From Pseudomonadota bacterium (GTDB taxonomy: Bacteria; Pseudomonadota; Alphaproteobacteria; Rhizobiales; Hyphomicrobiaceae), in contig JAEWIJ010000026.1 in assembly GCA_023387235.1 (NCBI GenBank), positions 1 to 26,846 of the forward strand: a stretch of 26,846 nucleotides of DNA, written 5' to 3'. Of this stretch, positions 7,174-14,183 are shown piece by piece. The position numbers and the translations under genes are program-made. The number at the start of each line of letters is the position of its first letter. The stretch's first letter is position 1. Under the pieces are notes generated by a model. That model made no database searches, was not told the origin of the DNA, and saw only the letters and a program-made list of their open reading frames with translations.

Positions 7174-8241
7174 GTGACGACGCGCGCGCCCTTCGAGATC
7201 GGTGGCCAGCAGGTGCCGGCGGGCTCGCGGCTGCTTGTCGATCTCCCGGTTTCCAAACTGTCGAACCATACCCTCGTGAACTTGCCGGTGCACGTGGTGC
7301 ACGGCCGTGAGGGCGGCCAGACCATGTTCGTTTCGGCTGCCGTCCACGGTGACGAGCTCAACGGGGTCGAGATCATCCGGCGCGTTCTGCGCTTCACCGA
7401 TCCCGCGAGCTTGCGCGGCACGCTGCTGTGCGTGCCGGTCGTGAATGCCTACGGCTTCATCGGCCGCTCGCGCTATCTCCCGGACCGGCGCGATCTCAAC
7501 CGCTCCTTTCCCGGTTCGCCGAATGGCTCGCTCGCCGCGCGCCTCGCGAACATCCTGCTCGCGGAGGTGATCCGCCGCTCGCACTTCGGCGTCGATCTTC
7601 ACACCGCGGCTGTCCATCGCGTGAACCTGCCGCAGATCCGCGCCGATTTCGCCGAGCGGCCGGGCTGCCGAGAGCTCGCCGATATCTTCGGCGTCCAAGT
7701 CGTGCTGGCTTCGCCCGAGCGCGACGGCTCACTGCGCGCGGCCGCGACGCAAGTCGGCGTCGACGTGCTCGTCTATGAAGGCGGCGAGGGCCTGCGCTTC
7801 GACGAGTTCGCCATCAGGGCCGGCGTCGAAGGCATCGGCCGCATCATGGCGGCGCGCGGCCTGATCGAGCTGCCCGGCGGTGAGATCGAGCCGTCGCCCG
7901 GTGAGTTGCGGCGCGGGCCGGTCTTCGCCAATGCCTCGAAGTGGGTGCGGGCGCCGGACGGCGGCGTCTTCCGCAGCGCGCGGCGCATCGGTCAGGCTGT
8001 CAGCGAAGGCGATCTGCTCGGCTGCGTCGCCAATCCCTATGACGACACCGAGATGGAAGTGCGCTCGCCCGTGCGCGGCATCGTCATCGGCGCGACGACG
8101 CTCCCGATCGTCAACATGGGCGATGCTCTTTTCCATATTGCCTGGGCCCGCGAGCACCAACGTCCGAGCCAGAAGCAGCGCGCGCCGCGCCCCGCCGACG
8201 TCGCCGCCGAGCCGGTCATGGACGAGGACGAGATCATCTGA
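7174..8241 (+). CDS. Succinylglutamate desuccinylase/aspartoacylase-family metallohydrolase
   Basis: A 355-residue M14-like zinc carboxylamide hydrolase. The likely zinc ligands are His58 and Glu61 in AAVHGDELNG and His143 in GVDLHT; the substrate-binding RRDLNRSFPG lies at 105-114. A C-terminal beta-barrel part (about 255-325) has VFRSARRIGQAVSEGDLLG and EVRSPVRGIVIG, a lipoyl-like hairpin often seen in this family. Close relatives include AstE, aspartoacylase and the deacylases found beside RimK-type ligases, but no RimK gene is here, so the substrate is unknown. The last 30 residues are basic then acidic and look disordered. The start is GTG 7174, with GGAG 11 bases upstream. There is no signal peptide; it should be cytoplasmic. 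Confidence 0.87.
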   Translation: MTTRAPFEIGGQQVPAGSRLLVDLPVSKLSNHTLVNLPVHVVHGREGGQTMFVSAAVHGDELNGVEIIRRVLRFTDPASLRGTLLCVPVVNAYGFIGRSRYLPDRRDLNRSFPGSPNGSLAARLANILLAEVIRRSHFGVDLHTAAVHRVNLPQIRADFAERPGCRELADIFGVQVVLASPERDGSLRAAATQVGVDVLVYEGGEGLRFDEFAIRAGVEGIGRIMAARGLIELPGGEIEPSPGELRRGPVFANASKWVRAPDGGVFRSARRIGQAVSEGDLLGCVANPYDDTEMEVRSPVRGIVIGATTLPIVNMGDALFHIAWAREHQRPSQKQRAPRPADVAAEPVMDEDEII

Positions 8242-8300
8242 TCAGCCGATCGGCGCAGGAAGCAAGCGGGGCTGCCTGTGGCCGGCGCGTCTCACTACCG

Positions 8301-8315
8301 TCGACCTTCGGCAAC
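8301..8315 (+). repeat. Copy 1 of a 15-bp intergenic motif
   Basis: TCGACCTTCGGCAAC differs at one base from the site at 10223-10237. It lies about 125 bp before the lipoprotein gene at 8442. Its TCGGCAA (8308-8314) is also mirrored by TTGCCGA at 8344-8350, so a 7-bp inverted repeat spans the middle of the intergenic region. It may be a shared regulatory site or a chance match. Confidence 0.3.
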
Positions 8316-8441
8316 TGATCCCCAGTATCCTCTGGCAGGCCAATTGCCGAGTGCTAAGTTTCGGGCGGATAGTCCGTCGGCACCCGCTCCTGTTCCGAGT
8401 CGCGGGAGAACTCAGGACAAGTTGAGCGGTTGGAGATGGCT

Positions 8442-9194
8442 ATGTTCCTCAAGTCATTGGCAGTTGGTGCGTGCCTTGCGCTGGCAGCCTGCTCGTCGAC
8501 GGATATGGGCGGCAACGCATTCATGACGAGCGCGACGGACACGGAAGGCGCGCCCGCGAAGAGGGCTGCCCAGCTACCGAAGTGCGAGCAGCCGCTCGGC
8601 ACGGTCGCGCTGGTGGACAAGGAGATTCCGGCTCTCGAAGGGAGCGGCCTTACGGCGCCCTCCTCGGTCCTCCGCCTCATGATCGCGCAGTCGAACTGCT
8701 TCCAGATCGTCGACCGCGGCGAGGCCATGGAAAAGATCATGGAGGAGCGTCACGTCTCGAAGAAGGGCAAGCGTCCGCAGCTCGCGCGGGCCGACTACTT
8801 CCTGACGCCTGACGTGATCTCCAAGAACGAGAATGCCGGCGGCGTCGACGGCGGCATGGGCCGGCTGCTTCCCGGCTATGCCGGCACGATCGCGGGCTCG
8901 ATCTCGGTCAAGGTTCAGGAGGCGCAGGTCGCCATCTACCTGACGAGCGGCAAGTCGGGCGTCCAGGTTGCTGCGGCGACCGGCAAGGCCTCGACGGCAG
9001 ACGCGGGCTTCGACTTCTCGCGCGCGAGCTGGGGCGGCGCGGGCGGTGGCGGCGCATACGCCAACACCGAGATCGGCAAAACCATCTCGGCGGCGTTCCT
9101 CGACGCCTACATCAATCTCGTGAACCAGACGCGCGCGGCCCCGCAGCAAGTGGCGAAGGTGTCGACGCCGGCAAAGAAGACGGCGAAGCAGTAG
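8442..9194 (+). CDS. Predicted lipoprotein, CsgG-like
   Basis: A 250-residue exported lipoprotein. It begins MFLKSLAVGACLALAACSS, a signal peptide with lipobox LAAC and lipidated Cys17. The mature part resembles the CsgG/HfaB-type N-terminal fold: VALVDKEIP, SSVLRLMIAQSNCFQIVDRGEAMEKIMEER (a CsgG-like pattern of finding the protein's own regulator word 'VDR'), ADYFLTPDVI, then KVQEAQVAIYL and a Gly-rich segment with GGAGGGGAY, and a last helix TISAAFLDAYINLVNQ. The tail is Lys/Ala-rich. CsgG family members form outer-membrane export pores, but no curli genes are near, and this protein is best called CsgG-like, role unknown. ATG 8442 is chosen because GGAG ends six bases before it; TTG 8430 and ATG 8436 are in frame. 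A perfect 10-bp hairpin follows the stop. Confidence 0.75.
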   Translation: MFLKSLAVGACLALAACSSTDMGGNAFMTSATDTEGAPAKRAAQLPKCEQPLGTVALVDKEIPALEGSGLTAPSSVLRLMIAQSNCFQIVDRGEAMEKIMEERHVSKKGKRPQLARADYFLTPDVISKNENAGGVDGGMGRLLPGYAGTIAGSISVKVQEAQVAIYLTSGKSGVQVAAATGKASTADAGFDFSRASWGGAGGGGAYANTEIGKTISAAFLDAYINLVNQTRAAPQQVAKVSTPAKKTAKQ

Positions 9195-9220
9195 CGCGCA
9201 CGACGATCCCTGAAAGCTGG

Positions 9221-9244
9221 ACGGGCCGCTCTCAAGCGGCCCGT
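9221..9244 (+). terminator. Perfect 10-bp hairpin between convergent genes
   Basis: ACGGGCCGCT (9221-9230) and AGCGGCCCGT (9235-9244) pair perfectly with a CTCA loop. The plus-strand side is followed by TTCGTATAT, a moderate T-containing tail, so it can end the CsgG-like lipoprotein transcript. The hairpin overlaps the 3' end of the convergent folA gene, whose stop codon (complement of 9232-9234) sits in the loop, so folA transcripts carry it too. Confidence 0.75.
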
Positions 9245-9825
9245 TCGTATATGTGGAGCGTCGCGGCCGCCGTATCGCGCGAATCGGGCGCGACCGCCGC
9301 CTTCGATACTTCGCGCCATACTGTCGGATCGAGGTCCGGAAAGTTCGTCTCTCCATCGGGGCGGGCATGAATGCGCGTGAGATAGATGCGATCCGCACGC
9401 GCCAGCAGAGCGGCGAATATCTCGGCGCCGCCGATCACCGTGATTTCATCTACGCCACGCCTCTCAGCAAAAGAGCGCGCCATTCGCAGGGCATCCTCGA
9501 TGCTGCCCGCGCGCTCGACGCCCGTCGCGCTGAAATCGGGATTGCGCGTAATGACGATGTTGTCACGGCCATCGAGCGGCTTGCCGATGGAATCATAGGT
9601 CTTGCGGCCCATGATCACCGGCTTGCCCATGGTGAGGCGGCGAAAAATCTTCAGATCGGAGGGCACGCGCCATGGGATCGCGCCGTCGCGCCCGATCACG
9701 CCGTTCTCGGCGACGGCGACAACGAAGGAGACCGTTGCCTCAGTCGGACCAGGCGCGCGGCTCTTCTCGCCGCGGCTTACGCTCGGTCGAGGCGGTCTGG
9801 ATGGCTGCCTGACGTCGGAAGTCAA
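9232..9825 (-). CDS. folA: Dihydrofolate reductase (start uncertain)
   Basis: It reduces dihydrofolate to tetrahydrofolate with NADPH. The core is complete: VSFVVAVAENGVIGRDGAIPWRVPSDL (with the catalytic Asp), FRRLTMGKPVIMGRKTYDSIG, DNIVITR, ITVIGGAEIFAALL and YLTRIHA. The core alone is 166 residues, the usual length. The start is odd: the family-like part begins at GTC 9732, with ACG just before it and no in-frame ATG or GTG. The only standard start found upstream is TTG 9825, which adds a 31-residue extension overlapping the 3' end of the lipoprotein gene by 86 bp and lacks a good ribosome site. Coupling to the upstream stop codon (complement of 9740-9742), an ACG start or a sequence error are all possible. 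It is in the same direction as the lipoprotein before it. Confidence 0.92.
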   Translation of the reverse strand: MTSDVRQPSRPPRPSVSRGEKSRAPGPTEATVSFVVAVAENGVIGRDGAIPWRVPSDLKIFRRLTMGKPVIMGRKTYDSIGKPLDGRDNIVITRNPDFSATGVERAGSIEDALRMARSFAERRGVDEITVIGGAEIFAALLARADRIYLTRIHARPDGETNFPDLDPTVWREVSKAAVAPDSRDTAAATLHIYERAA

Positions 9826-10180
9826 ACCCGCACTTCTTCTGGATGGAGACCTGCTCGATGGTCTCGAATTCGCCCTTCAGCCGGGCCAGCTCGGCGGAAT
9901 TGTGATCGTTTCCGCCAACGAGAAAAGCTGCTGGCCAGAATATCACGATCGCCACACCGGTCGCGATGGCGTCGTTCGTTGCCTTCTGATCCTGGACGCC
10001 AGAGAGTTGGGCAACACGGCCGGAGATGCGCTGCGCCTCCATGGAAAGTTGGCCGCAGTCGTAGCTGGTGTATTGCAGCGGGGATACGTACTGAGCCCCG
10101 ATCTTATCGGAAGAAGAAGCGCAGCCGGCACAGATGCCCAACGTCACGGCCAAAATAGCCGCCTGCCCCAAAGTATTCAT
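9740..10180 (-). CDS. Small predicted lipoprotein
   Basis: A 146-residue exported protein starting MNTLGQAAILAVTLGICAGC, a signal peptide with a likely lipobox CAGC (Cys at -3 is unusual). GGGAGG lies five bases before the ATG. The mature part begins ASSSDKIGAQYVSPLQYTSYDCGQLSMEAQRISGRVAQL, a pattern I recall from short uncharacterised proteobacterial lipoproteins; a hydrophobic stretch follows (IATGVAIVIFWPAAFLVGG), then a helical ELARLKGEFETIEQVSIQKKCGF and a charged tail. Two mature cysteines flank the hydrophobic part and could pair. It runs straight into folA, whose reading starts at or before this gene's stop. No role can be given. It diverges from the amidotransferase-like gene across 135 bp. 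Confidence 0.75.
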   Translation of the reverse strand: MNTLGQAAILAVTLGICAGCASSSDKIGAQYVSPLQYTSYDCGQLSMEAQRISGRVAQLSGVQDQKATNDAIATGVAIVIFWPAAFLVGGNDHNSAELARLKGEFETIEQVSIQKKCGFDFRRQAAIQTASTERKPRREEPRAWSD

Positions 10181-10222
10181 GTTTGCCTCCCAGCGTCCCC
10201 AAGCGGCAATCGAGCACCAAGG

Positions 10223-10237
10223 TCGATCTTCGGCAAC
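10223..10237 (+). repeat. Copy 2 of the 15-bp intergenic motif
   Basis: TCGATCTTCGGCAAC matches 14 of 15 bases of the site at 8301-8315. It lies in the 135-bp divergent region between the small lipoprotein gene and the amidotransferase-like gene, about 40 bp before the lipoprotein start in its own direction. Both copies are next to a lipoprotein gene. Confidence 0.3.
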
Positions 10238-10315
10238 AGGAGGGTGATGCGGTAAAGCCGCGAAGCTGTGGGTATGATACGGAATTGCAACAGGCAACAC
10301 GCGCCAGGGCCGAGG

Positions 10316-11011
10316 ATGAAGCACGTATCCGTCATCCAGCACACGCAATCCGAGTGGCTCGGCCAGATCGAGGATCACCTCGAAGGGCGCGGCATCCGCT
10401 TCGGCTACTTCCGGCCTTTCACGACCGGCGGAACCATTCCTCAAGCGTCCGTAGTCGGCGACGGGCTCATCCTGCTCGGCGGTGGCCCTTGGGGCACGTG
10501 CGCGCCGGCGCCTGTCCTGCCAACACTCGACACGGAGGTGCGCCTTGCCCGCGCCTGCCTCATGCTCGGCAAGCCCGTCATCGGCATCGGTCTCGGCAGC
10601 CAGATCCTGGCGCTGGCGGCGGATGGCGGCACTGAAGCGGCGCCGCTCACGCTTTCGGTCGGAACGGCGCGCGCGCGCCGCGATGCCCTCGGCGGCCTCC
10701 TGCCGGATACGTTCCCGAATGTCGTCTACATGCGCGATCGGCCGCGCCCGCCGGACTACGCCACCATCCTCGCCACGGATGAAGCCGATCGGCCCGCGCT
10801 TTTCCAGATCGGCCCCAATGCCTTCGGCTTTACCGGCCATCCGGGCGTCCGCCGCGCCATGATCGAGGACCTGATCATGGAATTCGAGGACGCCCCACCG
10901 GACACGGCTGAAGGGCTCGGCAAACTGGCGACGCTCGGAGCCGCCATAGACGATGCACTCGTCCCCATCATGGCCGGGCTCATCACGGCGACCGGATGGA
11001 TGGCGACGTGA
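10316..11011 (+). CDS. Class I glutamine amidotransferase-like protein, catalytic residues lost
   Basis: A 231-residue protein with the class I GATase layout: an N-terminal VSVIQHTQSEWLGQIEDHL, the DGLILLGGGPWG oxyanion strand (49-60), the nucleophile elbow KPVIGIGLGSQILA (86-99) and a late FGFTGHPG (170-177). In active relatives the elbow is G-I-C-L-G and the late motif is HPE. Here Gly92 replaces the Cys nucleophile and Gly177 replaces the Glu; only His175 remains. It should not release ammonia from glutamine, so it may be a binding or regulatory protein, or carry out different chemistry. The frame is intact and codon use looks like that of neighbours, so it does not look like a decaying gene. 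ATG 10316 has AGGG six bases upstream. It ends 3 bp from the convergent GST gene. Confidence 0.8.
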   Translation: MKHVSVIQHTQSEWLGQIEDHLEGRGIRFGYFRPFTTGGTIPQASVVGDGLILLGGGPWGTCAPAPVLPTLDTEVRLARACLMLGKPVIGIGLGSQILALAADGGTEAAPLTLSVGTARARRDALGGLLPDTFPNVVYMRDRPRPPDYATILATDEADRPALFQIGPNAFGFTGHPGVRRAMIEDLIMEFEDAPPDTAEGLGKLATLGAAIDDALVPIMAGLITATGWMAT

Positions 11012-11014
11012 GTC

Positions 11015-11641
11015 TCATCCAGGGATAGCGGCGGCCTTGAAGGGTGCCAGCGCCTCGCAGCGTGCGGCGAACTTCGCGACGTTCGGCGCCTTCTCCGCGA
11101 GCCCGAGATTGGGGCGCACGATCTGTACGAAGGTGAAGCCGACGGCCGTCGTGATGTCCGCCTGACTCATGCGCGGCGTGCCGGCCATCCACTCGTCCGC
11201 CCCGAGCTTTTCCGCGATCGCATCGAGATATTCGAAGCCGGAAACGACCTGAGCGTCGTTGTGCCGGACCCAAGGCTTGTGGACCTTCTCTTCCGGACGG
11301 AAGCGGTACTCGTAGGCGGACCACACGGCCTTGTCGACGGCGCCGAGCGCGACGGTGGTGAGCTTCAGGACGTGGCGGCGCTCGGGCCCGCGCTCGGGCA
11401 CGAGCCGCCTCTCCGCTCCGGCGATCTCGTCCAGGTAGTCCAGGATGACGGCGCTGTCGATCAGGGCCTCGCCATCCTCGAGAACGAGCGTCGGCACACG
11501 CGTCAGCGGGTTGTGCGGTGTGACGAGCTCCGGCTTGTCGAAGACCGGCACGGCGTCGAGCATGAAGGGGATCTCCATGGCATTCAGGCTGACCGCAGTG
11601 CGGCGCACGTAGGGAGATCTCAGGATGCCGATCAGTCGCAT
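11015..11641 (-). CDS. Glutathione S-transferase family protein
   Basis: A 208-residue protein with an N-terminal thioredoxin-like domain: MRLIGILRSPYVRRTAVSLN, where Ser9 is a likely glutathione-activating residue, then NPLTRVPTLVLEDGEALIDSAVILDYLDE with the cis-Pro (VPT) and the glutathione-contacting DS. A helical C-terminal domain follows (about 85-205). The family joins glutathione to electrophiles or serves as a reductase; the substrate cannot be predicted. ATG 11641 is chosen because GAGG lies eight bases before it and the conserved fold begins there; the frame is open further up to 11704. It converges with the amidotransferase-like gene and diverges from the YtkA-like gene across 191 bp. 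Confidence 0.9.
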   Translation of the reverse strand: MRLIGILRSPYVRRTAVSLNAMEIPFMLDAVPVFDKPELVTPHNPLTRVPTLVLEDGEALIDSAVILDYLDEIAGAERRLVPERGPERRHVLKLTTVALGAVDKAVWSAYEYRFRPEEKVHKPWVRHNDAQVVSGFEYLDAIAEKLGADEWMAGTPRMSQADITTAVGFTFVQIVRPNLGLAEKAPNVAKFAARCEALAPFKAAAIPG

Positions 11642-11832
11642 GGAGCTTGCCTCACGGGTCTGGGCGCGGCGAGCGCGCGCCTCGCTGTGCATATCTGGCG
11701 GCATCGGAGGCCCGGCATCAAGCCCCCCAGTAAGCAGCCAGAAATCCCACGGTTCTGGTTCTCGTCGCCGGCGGGCGATAAAGTCGGCGATGAAGCCCCC
11801 AGAGTGGGGCGGTCCACTCGGGAGGAACGCCT

Positions 11833-12318
11833 ATGCCCATCCGCGGACTGGCCCTTGCTGGCCCTTTGCTTATCGCTACGCTGGTCCCGGCAGTCGCCGC
11901 CGACCGCACCAAGGCAACGCTCGACTGCAAAGCGGCGCCGAGCCCGGAATTTGCCTACGACTGCACCCTCGCACTCGCCAATGCGCGCACCGGCGCACCC
12001 CTCGACGGCGCAACGATCGTCCTCGGCGCGGACATGCCGTCCATGCCGATGGTGCACAACGTCCCGCCCTTCACGTTCAAGCCGGCCGGAAAACCGGGTC
12101 ACTACGCCGCGCGAATCCAGCTCGACATGTATGGACCATGGGCCATCAAGCTGCGCATAAGCGGACCACTGCGCGACGAGGTGGTGGCCGTTTATCAGTT
12201 CGGAGCGGAGGGTTCTGAGGTGCGCAAGCGCAGCGGATCGGGCAGCAAGTCAGATACCAAGTCAGGCACTAAGTCCGGCCCCGAGCCAGCCGCAAAGCCC
12301 GGTGCGCACCGCCATTGA
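11833..12318 (+). CDS. Secreted YtkA/FixH-like protein
   Basis: A 161-residue protein with a signal peptide (MPIRGLALAGPLLIATLVPAVAA, cut after about residue 22-23). Two cysteines in the mature part (LDCKAAP and YDCTLAL) could form a disulphide. The centre, ATIVLGADMPSMPMVHNVPPFTFKPAGKPGHYAARIQLDMYGPWAIKLRISG, has the pattern of YtkA-like/FixH-like beta-sandwich domains, which often link to copper or oxidase assembly; the Met-rich MPSMPMVH would suit copper binding, but this is inference. The tail is a Ser/Lys/Gly low-complexity run with repeated KSDTKSGTKSG and a final HRH, which may bind surfaces or metal. GGGAGGA precedes the ATG. There is no oxidase gene near. Confidence 0.7.
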   Translation: MPIRGLALAGPLLIATLVPAVAADRTKATLDCKAAPSPEFAYDCTLALANARTGAPLDGATIVLGADMPSMPMVHNVPPFTFKPAGKPGHYAARIQLDMYGPWAIKLRISGPLRDEVVAVYQFGAEGSEVRKRSGSGSKSDTKSGTKSGPEPAAKPGAHRH

Positions 12319-12464
12319 GCCCGCAATTTGATCTGGGATACGAAATTCCGACCTGGGAGGTCGCGGATGCAGGCTTGTGATCAAGATGATATCAACGGCG
12401 CAGCGCGGCTCGGCGCGCCGGGGCATATGACGCACCACCTGACCAGGGAAATGCAGGCAACCAC

Positions 12465-13004
12465 TTGAGCATACCCAATCTCATCACGCTTGGCCGTGTC
12501 ATCTTCATTCCCATCATTTTCTGGCTGCTCGTGAGCGGCCAGACGCGCGCTGCATTCCTGCTGTTCGTGCTCGCAGGAATTACCGATGCCGTGGATGGAT
12601 GGCTCGCCAAGAGCTGGGACATGAAGACCGAGCTTGGCGCCTATCTCGATCCGATGGCCGACAAGCTGCTGATCGTCTCGATCTATGTGGCGCTCGGCGT
12701 AGCGGGCCAGCTTCCGTCGTGGCTCGTGATCGCGGTCGTCTCGCGGGATATCCTGATCGTGCTCGGGGTCGTGCTGTGCTGGATCATCGGCCGGCCGGTC
12801 GAGATCCAACCGCACATGGTGAGCAAGGCCAACACGGTGAGCCAGCTCGTTCTTGCGGCGCTGGTGCTTGCCGACGAGGGCTTCAGTCTCGGCCTCGGTG
12901 ACGTGAGAACGGGACTGATCTTGCTGACTGCCGTGCTGACGGCATCATCGCTTGCGGTTTACGTGCGCACATGGGTCGCGCATCTGGCCGGTGACGACCG
13001 CTGA
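12465..13004 (+). CDS. CDP-alcohol phosphatidyltransferase family protein
   Basis: A 179-residue membrane protein of the PgsA/cardiolipin synthase-like class. The signature is D41-x2-D44-G-x2-A-K49-x8-G58-x3-D62-x3-D66, complete except that Lys49 stands in for the usual Arg; I recall the same Lys in relatives found beside perM in other alphaproteobacteria, so it is likely a subfamily trait. About five hydrophobic segments follow the short N-terminus SIPNLITLGRVIFIPIIFW. It should join CDP-diacylglycerol to an alcohol or phosphatidylglycerol; the exact acceptor is unknown. The start is TTG 12465 with AGG eight bases upstream. It leads a same-strand run with the PerM-like gene, hdaA, ppk and ppx. 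Confidence 0.85.
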   Translation: MSIPNLITLGRVIFIPIIFWLLVSGQTRAAFLLFVLAGITDAVDGWLAKSWDMKTELGAYLDPMADKLLIVSIYVALGVAGQLPSWLVIAVVSRDILIVLGVVLCWIIGRPVEIQPHMVSKANTVSQLVLAALVLADEGFSLGLGDVRTGLILLTAVLTASSLAVYVRTWVAHLAGDDR

Positions 13005-13055
13005 GGCCATCAGCCGCTCGGCTTCCGGCCGATGCCTATGCAGAAGGATTTTCCA

Positions 13056-14183
13056 GTGGCGACCGACGACAACATCGCGCCCGGTCCTCCTCTCCGCCCC
13101 AACCGGCACATGACATTCTGGCTGGTCACGGCGGTGCTGTTCCTGGGGCTCGTCTGGCTCCTCAACGACATCCTGCTGCCCTTCGTCGTCGGTGCTGCGA
13201 TCGCCTTCTTTCTGAACCCGCTCGCCGATCGATTGGCCCAGACGGGCATGGGCCGCACCGCGGCCTCCGCCCTCATCATCATCGTCGCGGCGCTGTTGCT
13301 GGTGCTGTTCCTGATCGTGCTCGGGCCTCACCTTGTCGATCAGCTTCGCCAGCTCGTGCAAAAGCTACCGGGTGACATAAAGCGGCTGCTTGTCGTTTTC
13401 GAAGGCACCGCACGCGCGTGGCTCGGCGGGCGCTATGAAGAAATACAAGCAAGCGTGGAGCAGGGCCTTGCCAGCATGGCCCAGAGCTGGACGACCAGCA
13501 TGGGCTGGGCCGTGCAGCAGGTCTGGGATCGTGGCCTCGCGCTCGTCAATCTGCTGTCGCTCCTGCTGATCACGCCGGTCGTCGCCTTCTACCTGCTCGC
13601 CGACTGGCCGCGCGTCGTTGCCCGCATAGACGATGCCCTGCCGCGCGATCATGCGCCGACCATTCGCGCGCTTGCCGGCGAGATCAACGACACGATCGCT
13701 GCCTTCGTGCGCGGCCAGGGCACCATCTGCCTGATCCTTGCCGTGATCTACTCGATCGGCCTCACGCTGATCGGCTTGCGCTATTCGCTGCTGATCGGTC
13801 TCGCCGTGGGCCTCATGAGCTTCGTGCCCGTCGTCGGCGGCGCGCTCGGCCTCGTTCTGGCCGGCGGAGTCGCCCTCGCACAGGGCTGGCCCGACCTGAT
13901 GCTTCTGCTCAAGGTCGTGGCGCTCTTCGCCGCAATTTCGATCGTTGATAGTAGTTTGCTGTCGCCGCGAATCGTGGGGCCGCGCGTCGGCCTGCATCCA
14001 GTGTGGCTCATATTCTCCGTGCTTGCTTTCGGCAGTCTGTTCGGTCTGGTCGGCGTTCTGATCGCGGTGCCCGTCGCGGCCGCGATCGCCGTGCTGGTGC
14101 GCTTCGCGCTTCGCCTCTATCTCGAGAGCGAGGTGTATCGCGGCAATCCGCCGCCGCCAGCCAGCGGAGGCCCGGCACCGTGA
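13056..14183 (+). CDS. AI-2E family (PerM-like) membrane protein
   Basis: A 375-residue protein with about eight transmembrane segments in the PerM/AI-2E arrangement: TFWLVTAVLFLGLVWLLNDI at the start, a large soluble part after TM2-3 (about 100-170), then LLSLLLITPVVAFYLLADW, and the conserved late block SLLIGLAVGLMSFVPVVGG and GPRVGLHPVWLIFSVLAFGSLFG. The family exports small molecules or works as a sodium-proton exchanger in some species; the substrate here is unknown. I prefer GTG 13056, with AGAAGGA seven bases upstream, over ATG 13032 or 13038, which lack a ribosome site. Its stop TGA overlaps the GTG start of hdaA by 4 bp, so translation is probably coupled. Confidence 0.88.
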   Translation: MATDDNIAPGPPLRPNRHMTFWLVTAVLFLGLVWLLNDILLPFVVGAAIAFFLNPLADRLAQTGMGRTAASALIIIVAALLLVLFLIVLGPHLVDQLRQLVQKLPGDIKRLLVVFEGTARAWLGGRYEEIQASVEQGLASMAQSWTTSMGWAVQQVWDRGLALVNLLSLLLITPVVAFYLLADWPRVVARIDDALPRDHAPTIRALAGEINDTIAAFVRGQGTICLILAVIYSIGLTLIGLRYSLLIGLAVGLMSFVPVVGGALGLVLAGGVALAQGWPDLMLLLKVVALFAAISIVDSSLLSPRIVGPRVGLHPVWLIFSVLAFGSLFGLVGVLIAVPVAAAIAVLVRFALRLYLESEVYRGNPPPPASGGPAP

